From Clostridiales bacterium (GTDB lineage: Bacteria > Bacillota > Clostridia > Lachnospirales > Lachnospiraceae): a stretch of 9,760 bases of DNA. This document shows, one piece after another, positions 5,780 through 9,760 of the stretch. The stretch's first letter is position 1. Every line of letters starts with the position of its first letter. The notes under the pieces are model-generated. The model saw only the letters and a program-made list of their open reading frames with translations. It was not told the origin of the DNA and did not search any database. The position numbers and the translations under genes are program-made. The stretch lies in NCBI GenBank assembly GCA_029267975.1, contig JAJUHH010000082.1, positions 1 through 9,760 on the forward strand, read 5' to 3'.

Positions 5780-7954
5780 TTATATTGAAAAAATTTTCAT
5801 TTGCTCACTCATCTGTGTAATAACCTCTCTGAGCTCCAGGGACATATTCTTTAACTGTTCTGCAGTCACTGTCTGCTCCTCGCCTCTTGCCAGTACCTCT
5901 TCGGTGGCTGCTGCTGCTTCCTCTGCAATGGCTGCAATGCCGGTGATAGCATCAGATGCTTTATCCTTTACCTGATCGATCTTCTCCATAATTTCATAAA
6001 CAGAGGATACCTTCTCAGAGATAGTATCCATGTTTTGAGTAACCTCCCCGAAGATCACTTCCGTATCGGTTACAGCTCCTCCCTGCTGTACATAAATAGT
6101 AGAGCCTTCTTCAATCATGGTTTCTGTTGCTGTTACTTCTGCGATGATGCTGTCTATAATCTGTGTAATGCTCTTTACAGAATCACTGGATTGTGCCGCT
6201 AGCTTATTTACTTCACCTGCAACGACAGCAAAGCCCTTTCCGGCCTCTCCAACCCGGGCCGCCTCAATAGCTGCATTCAGGGCCAGAAGGTTAGTCTGCT
6301 TGCTGATGTTGTTAATAATCTCAATAATACCGGAGATCTCATGTATTCTTTCTCCAAGCTTCTTGATACTGCTCCGGATATTCTGGGTTAATTCATTGGC
6401 AGAATTGGTGGTAGCAGTAAGATTCTCCATGGTTGAGCTGGCATGATTGCTAGCCTCCCTGGTACGATCTGTCGCCTGAACCACTTCATGAAAATAAGTC
6501 TCTGCTGCATGGAAGAGCTCCACTAACTCCTTCACAACAATGGCAGCTTGTTCTGATTCCTTCGCCTGTTCTTCTGCACCCAGGGTAATTGATTCTACCG
6601 CCTGTACGATTTCTGAAGAAGCACTGGCAGAATTCTCAGCAATCCTCTGCAGTTCTGTAGAGTTTGAAGATACCTTGCCTGCAGCGCCATCTACCTTCTG
6701 TAAAAGCTCTCTCATATTATGGGTCATATTATTAAAGCTAAGAGACAGCTGACCTATCTCATATTTTCCTTCAATTTCCGAGTGAATGGTCAGATCTCCC
6801 TGTTCCACCAGTTTCAGCTTTTTGCGGATATAATCAATGGGCTTGGAAATAGATAATGCAATCAAAACACCCACCAGGGCTGCTACAGCAATTGCTATTA
6901 TTGCAAGGATCGTGGCTGTAGACCTCAGGGTTGAAATATCCTCAAGGATATTACTTACAGGGACTTGCATTACATAGATCCAACCATTTGAAGTACTGCC
7001 ATATAGAATTGACGTCTCTTCCTCCAGCCCTTCAGTGGTTGTGAACATGCCGGTTCGCTCTTCACCCTCCTGGTCTAACTTATTCTTCAGAGTGTCAAAA
7101 TACCCAAGCTCGCCCATCTCCTCCTGGTCCTTGGGAGTCTGGATGATCTTACCCTCGGAGTCAAGAAGAGCAATCTTTGCAGCTTCCCCTATGGTATTGG
7201 TCAGATTCTTTGAAAATATATTTTTATTAACCTGCAAAACCAGAACACCGACATATTTTCCGGTTTGGACATTACGAATGTCTTTCAGAACATAATAGTA
7301 GCTATCATTATAAAACCAGGCAAGTTTTTTTCCTTTAGAGGTATCTCCACCCAGGTAGCTTTCAATGTATTGTTCCAGAAGAGCCTGCTGTTCTGTATTG
7401 CCTGTTGTGGATCCGATGGTTTCATTCTCCTTTACCAGGAAAACCTTGAGAATATTATTGTTGGTAGATTGCAGGGAGCTTATAACGCTGTCCACGGTTT
7501 CCTTACGCTCCTGCATCATATCAAAGGATGACTCATAATCCTCTCTGCTCTTGCTGACCGTAGCATTGAAGCTGGAATTATAAGTGAATAATGTGATCAC
7601 GTTCTCAATACTTGCGATATTATTATCAATCATCTCTGTGGCCTGAGTAGCGTAGGCCAGGTTAGAATTATTTACTTTTGTCATTAAGGATTCAGATGCC
7701 TGTGAAGTGATGACAACTGCGATAATCAAAATAGGGATTGCAGCAATCAATATATGGGAAAGACTAAGTCTTAATTTTAACGGAAGTCTGTCTTTGCTCC
7801 CCTTCTCAATTTTCTTCTTAATAGGGCCCTTCCCTGTAACATTAACGGTATTTTCTTTACTTTGACTATTTACTTTTGCTTTGCTAATTTTCTGATCAGC
7901 CTTCCCCTTCTTTATTACATCAAGGGATAAGTGTTTCTTACTTGATTTCTTCAT
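5780..7954 (-). CDS. Methyl-accepting chemotaxis protein, dCache-HAMP-MCPsignal (receptor 2)
   Basis: This 724-residue transmembrane chemoreceptor is a paralog of receptor 1, colinear over its whole length. Layout: a Lys-rich cytoplasmic tail (1-60: 18 Lys, one Arg, five acidic), TM1 about 64-84, an outer domain about 85-343 of double-Cache size, TM2 about 346-369, HAMP about 370-422, then the signalling coiled coil. The tip has QTNLLALNAAIEAAR (553-567) and GKGF (572-575), again with Val (V568) after AAR and Asn (N583) in place of Arg in the EVRxLA motif. Methylation-type Glu pairs are at E461/E462, E678/E679, E685/E686 and E692/E693. Near the C terminus, residues 676-702 are identical to the matching 27 residues of receptor 1, while the tails and outer domains differ clearly; this suggests an old duplication with divergent sensing and conserved output. 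The outer domain carries WFYN (213-216), matching WYYN in the paralog. GGAGG (7960-7964) sits 5 nt before the ATG and fixes the start. The ligand is unknown. Confidence 0.95.
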   Translation of the reverse strand: MKKSSKKHLSLDVIKKGKADQKISKAKVNSQSKENTVNVTGKGPIKKKIEKGSKDRLPLKLRLSLSHILIAAIPILIIAVVITSQASESLMTKVNNSNLAYATQATEMIDNNIASIENVITLFTYNSSFNATVSKSREDYESSFDMMQERKETVDSVISSLQSTNNNILKVFLVKENETIGSTTGNTEQQALLEQYIESYLGGDTSKGKKLAWFYNDSYYYVLKDIRNVQTGKYVGVLVLQVNKNIFSKNLTNTIGEAAKIALLDSEGKIIQTPKDQEEMGELGYFDTLKNKLDQEGEERTGMFTTTEGLEEETSILYGSTSNGWIYVMQVPVSNILEDISTLRSTATILAIIAIAVAALVGVLIALSISKPIDYIRKKLKLVEQGDLTIHSEIEGKYEIGQLSLSFNNMTHNMRELLQKVDGAAGKVSSNSTELQRIAENSASASSEIVQAVESITLGAEEQAKESEQAAIVVKELVELFHAAETYFHEVVQATDRTREASNHASSTMENLTATTNSANELTQNIRSSIKKLGERIHEISGIIEIINNISKQTNLLALNAAIEAARVGEAGKGFAVVAGEVNKLAAQSSDSVKSITQIIDSIIAEVTATETMIEEGSTIYVQQGGAVTDTEVIFGEVTQNMDTISEKVSSVYEIMEKIDQVKDKASDAITGIAAIAEEAAAATEEVLARGEEQTVTAEQLKNMSLELREVITQMSEQMKIFSI

Positions 7955-8022
7955 TAGTGCCTCCGTATAGTTAGTAATAATGTAACCGATGTTGTTATGT
8001 AATTATGTCAACAAACATACTA

Positions 8023-8057
8023 TAGTTTTAACACTTCTACGCACTAAATTCAATGCT
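8023..8057 (-). promoter_or_regulatory. Weak candidate sigma-A promoter for receptor gene 2
   Basis: Read leftward, TTGAAT is followed after 17 nt by TAAAAC, each matching 4 of 6 consensus bases. A TTGACA is also present (8006-8011), but no acceptable -10 follows at 16-18 nt. Neither option is convincing, and I saw no clear sigma-D (TAAA-N15-GCCGATAT) element. The 214-bp stretch between the HAD gene and this receptor otherwise holds only the wide-loop inverted repeat listed separately. Confidence 0.25.
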
Positions 8058-8073
8058 TAGGCTTATAAAAACT

Positions 8074-8118
8074 GGGAATTGTTGCATCATACTTTAGTCC
8101 TAGAAGGCAGCTATTCCC
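8074..8118 (-). terminator. Possible terminator or attenuator with wide loop, after the HAD gene
   Basis: Read leftward, GGGAAT (8118-8113) can pair with ATTCCC (8079-8074) and is followed at once by AGTTTTTAT, a fair U-tract. The stem is only 6 bp and the loop is 33 nt, so this is weak. It lies 51-95 bp after the HAD stop and 120-164 bp before receptor gene 2, and could end the ParB-like/HAD unit. Confidence 0.35.
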
Positions 8119-8168
8119 TGAAAATACTCATTAGTAAGCCACAGTTCAGAGGATTTTTAGGGGTATTA

Positions 8169-8900
8169 TTAGACCTGGGCTTCACCCTGGATCATATGAA
8201 TAATACGGTTTATTTCCTCTGCCGAATTAGCAATATAATCCGGCTTAATATGCCATGTTTCAGGCGAGGAGCCACTATAGCCCACCGCAATACTGATAAC
8301 CGAGACCTCCTGTCCGGCCTCTCTGAGGGCATGCTCTGCATTTTTGGCAAACACCACATCCTCCTGGTGATCTCCAATATAGATCAGTGCAGTCTTTTCT
8401 ATATCAAGTCCCATCTGCTCTATGCACTTTAAAAAGCCCGCAGGGTCCGGCTTCTGCTGCAGATTGGAGACCTCCTCATAGCCGATGATAGCTGTAAAAT
8501 AGCTTGCCAGGCCAAAGGCATCAAGAGACTTATGTATATTGGCAGAAGCATTCTGAGAACAGATACCCTGACTTATATAGGCAAAGGCCTTAATCGTATT
8601 GTCCAGACCCGGGTAAAGGTCAGCAAGGGTCTCATTTGCTAATTGACAAGGGCTCCACAGCTTACCAGCCTCATTCACCTGCTCCTCGCTCAGCTGGTAG
8701 CAATTTTTATATAGTTCCCGCCAGTTCTTATATCGATAATTTGCTTCAAGATATTTTTCCACAGAGGTTAAGATCTCCGGAATAGGAAAGTCTTTTCCCT
8801 TGTGGAACCTCCTTAATACATCAATTGTAACCTCCATGTTTTTTCTTGTGCTGTCCACTAATGTCCCATCATAATCCCACAAAATAGCTGATACCTTCAT
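8169..8900 (-). CDS. HAD-superfamily hydrolase (phosphoglycolate phosphatase-like)
   Basis: This predicted cytoplasmic phosphatase of HAD subfamily I has 243 residues. Using the ATG at 8898-8900, motif I is DYDGTLVDS (D9 nucleophile, D11 general acid/base), motif II is the Ser of GICSQN (S115), motif III is the Lys of QQKPDP (K150), and motif IV is GDHQED (D177, D181). An alpha-helical cap lies between motifs I and II (about 17-95), as in phosphoglycolate phosphatase and beta-phosphoglucomutase relatives. All four catalytic motifs are intact, so an active enzyme is likely, but the substrate cannot be told from sequence. The frame stays open to a TTG at 8913-8915, but AAGGAG (8907-8912) sits 6 nt before the ATG at 8900, so that ATG is chosen. 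It lies 52 bp after the ParB-like gene with no terminator between, probably in one operon. Indigoidine-synthase-type or pyrimidine-nucleotidase relatives are not excluded. Confidence 0.9.
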   Translation of the reverse strand: MKVSAILWDYDGTLVDSTRKNMEVTIDVLRRFHKGKDFPIPEILTSVEKYLEANYRYKNWRELYKNCYQLSEEQVNEAGKLWSPCQLANETLADLYPGLDNTIKAFAYISQGICSQNASANIHKSLDAFGLASYFTAIIGYEEVSNLQQKPDPAGFLKCIEQMGLDIEKTALIYIGDHQEDVVFAKNAEHALREAGQEVSVISIAVGYSGSSPETWHIKPDYIANSAEEINRIIHMIQGEAQV

Positions 8901-8906
8901 ACAAGT

Positions 8907-8912
8907 CTCCTT
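8907..8912 (-). promoter_or_regulatory. Ribosome binding site that fixes the HAD hydrolase start
   Basis: Read leftward this is AAGGAG, 6 nt before the ATG at 8898-8900. It overlaps the alternative TTG codon (8913-8915) region, which has no such site of its own. The protein therefore begins MKVSAILWDYDG. Confidence 0.85.
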
Positions 8913-8952
8913 CAAAGCATTTAAGATTTGATTTCTTATAAAACTTTATTTT

Positions 8953-9567
8953 TTATTTCCTGTCTTTAAAAAAATCATCACAAAATTTGTGCCATTTTAT
9001 ATTATATTCCTCATGGGGTATTAGTTCTAGATCATAGGGTGAATAAATCTTTCTTTTCCTTGCCTCTTCAACAAATCCCTTTAAATAATCCCCTGGTTCA
9101 GTTATAAAAGCCTTTACTCTGCGATACCCTTTTGTGGCTGCATAATAAATTCTGCTATGTCCATCCACAGATACAAAACCATCCTCTATTTTCGCGAGGG
9201 GAATATATATATCTTCTTCACTTTCTATAAAAGTTGCTATTGCATTAACTTTATCCATATCCACAAAAAACTGTGAAGGTTGAATATCCTTGATATTTAC
9301 ATAAAAAATTTCTATAGGAGGAAAAGCTTTTATTAATTTCATATTCTCATCATAAAAATTAATGATATGTTCGGCATAAAACCTGAATTCATCAATCAAT
9401 TCGTACACGTCGATTTCACGATCAAAGTATACTATAGCAGAATCTTTATCGATGATTCTAAAACTGCATTTATATTTATCATCAACAAGAAAGGCACCAT
9501 GCTGCCTTAAGATATCCAGATCAAACCTGTCATCCGCATAGGTATTTATCCTTTGAATATTGCTCAT
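8953..9567 (-). CDS. ParB/sulfiredoxin-fold domain protein of unknown function
   Basis: A 204-residue protein, probably cytoplasmic, with no signal peptide or membrane segment in this reading. The N-terminal part (1-88) is a charged alpha/beta region I do not recognise. The part at about 89-155 resembles the ParB/Srx fold: IKDIQPSQ (92-99), a helix, IPLAKI (122-127), then VSVDGHSR (132-139) and a helix leading to VKAFI (151-155). The DGHSR stretch sits where ParB-like proteins have their G-x-(E/H)-R nucleotide-binding motif. The C terminus is rich in Trp, His and acidic residues (YNIKWHKFCDDFF, 188-200). The frame is open back to an ATG at 9684, but a strong extended -10 promoter lies at 9608-9616, inside that longer frame, and GGGATGGAG precedes the ATG at 9567, so the shorter form is chosen. 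The gene is AT-rich (18 G/C in the 60 bases from 9241, against 30 of 60 from 2041 in hydA), which may point to separate origin. Fold similarity is moderately sure; function is unknown. Confidence 0.7.
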   Translation of the reverse strand: MSNIQRINTYADDRFDLDILRQHGAFLVDDKYKCSFRIIDKDSAIVYFDREIDVYELIDEFRFYAEHIINFYDENMKLIKAFPPIEIFYVNIKDIQPSQFFVDMDKVNAIATFIESEEDIYIPLAKIEDGFVSVDGHSRIYYAATKGYRRVKAFITEPGDYLKGFVEEARKRKIYSPYDLELIPHEEYNIKWHKFCDDFFKDRK

Positions 9568-9607
9568 TCTCCATCCCATCCTATCTACTAAAGAAGTATA
9601 TGTATTG

Positions 9608-9616
9608 ATTATATCA
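9608..9616 (-). promoter_or_regulatory. Extended -10 promoter of the ParB-like/HAD unit
   Basis: Read leftward this is TGATATAAT: a perfect TATAAT (9613-9608) with the upstream TG of an extended -10 element. The nearest -35-like sequence is TTGTAA, 19 nt away, weak and widely spaced, which fits dependence on the extended -10. Transcription would start near 9601, about 35 nt before the chosen start codon at 9567 and downstream of the ATG at 9684. Confidence 0.65.
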
Positions 9617-9702
9617 TATCTTTTTCGTAATTTTACAAGTATCTCTAGCATAATTGAAATGCTTGTGTTAATAAGATTTACCATTCATAGGAAGCTTCAA
9701 AC

Positions 9703-9720
9703 GCTATAGATATCTCTAGC
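9703..9720. promoter_or_regulatory. Operator-like palindrome, with a matching half-site at 9640-9649
   Basis: GCTATAGATATCTCTAGC is an 18-bp dyad with 8 of 9 complementary pairs. Its right part, TATCTCTAGC (9711-9720), recurs exactly at 9640-9649, just upstream of the weak -35 region of the ParB-like gene promoter. The arrangement of a full site plus a half-site 71 bp away suggests a transcription factor site, but this is inference from spacing and symmetry alone. Confidence 0.4.
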
Positions 9721-9732
9721 TCAACAAAGAAA

Positions 9733-9759
9733 ATGCACCCCGTGGGAATCGGGATGCAT
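9733..9759 (-). terminator. Intrinsic terminator of a leftward gene beyond the right edge
   Basis: ATGCACCCCG (9733-9742) pairs with CGGGATGCAT (9750-9759) with one C-A mismatch, around a 7-nt loop. Read leftward the stem is followed by TTTTCTTTG, a good U-tract, so it ends a - strand transcript coming from outside the window. Confidence 0.8.
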
Positions 9760-9760
9760 C

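Noticed and set aside
7955..8168. c-di-GMP riboswitch in the receptor 2 leader
   Set aside because: I looked for the conserved GEMM-I pieces (such as GGACGCAAAGC and the GNRA tetraloop-receptor) on the - strand and did not find them.
8079..8432. Open + strand frame across the end of the HAD gene
   Set aside because: It runs antisense to conserved HAD motif IV, has no recognisable protein content and overlaps the possible terminator.
8913..8915. TTG start of the HAD hydrolase
   Set aside because: AAGGAG at 8907-8912 is correctly spaced for the ATG at 8898-8900, and motif I begins 9 residues after it, as usual for the family.
1..9760. Defence island, prophage or other undescribed multi-gene system
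   Set aside because: All substantial genes belong to a hydrogenase operon, chemoreceptors or a small ParB-like/HAD pair; there are no integrases, transposases, nucleases or toxin-antitoxin pairs to support it.

Overview
The window looks like chromosomal DNA of an anaerobic, fermentative, motile Firmicute, most likely a Lachnospiraceae-type clostridium. The reasons are a trimeric-type NADH-linked [FeFe] hydrogenase, strong AGGAGG-type ribosome binding sites, moderate GC and large Cache-type chemoreceptors. This placement is inference from gene content, not a phylogeny.

Layout. Positions 1-3217 (+ strand) hold the end of a hydrogenase operon: the 3' part of hydB (NADH/FMN subunit, cut by the left window edge), then 11 bp later the complete hydA (catalytic H-cluster subunit). 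A NuoE-like hydC would be expected upstream, outside the window. HydB would exchange electrons with NAD(H) through FMN and Fe-S clusters and pass them to HydA, which makes or consumes H2. In this family that often involves ferredoxin as a second partner (electron bifurcation or confurcation). The operon ends in a perfect 17-bp stem at 3263-3301.

Everything after that is on the - strand. Two paralogous transmembrane methyl-accepting chemotaxis proteins lie in tandem (3419-5551 and 5780-7954), converging on the hydrogenase operon. Both have a long basic cytoplasmic N-terminal tail, a double-Cache-sized outer domain, HAMP and a complete signalling hairpin with the same unusual residues near the tip. 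A well-formed intrinsic terminator (5665-5699) separates them. Upstream lies a small two-gene unit: a ParB/Srx-fold protein of unknown function (8953-9567) followed 52 bp later by a HAD-superfamily phosphatase (8169-8900). A clear extended -10 promoter (9608-9616) lies inside the longest open frame of the ParB-like gene and helps fix its start. A terminator at the right edge (9733-9759) closes a leftward gene lying outside the window.

No rRNA, tRNA, insertion sequence, prophage or CRISPR array was seen. No gene-free stretch exceeds about 230 bp. I found no convincing new multi-gene system. The best leads are the altered H-cluster motif L1 in HydA, the shared non-canonical tip of the two receptors, the uncharacterised ParB/Srx-like plus HAD pair, and a strongly structured convergent intergenic region.
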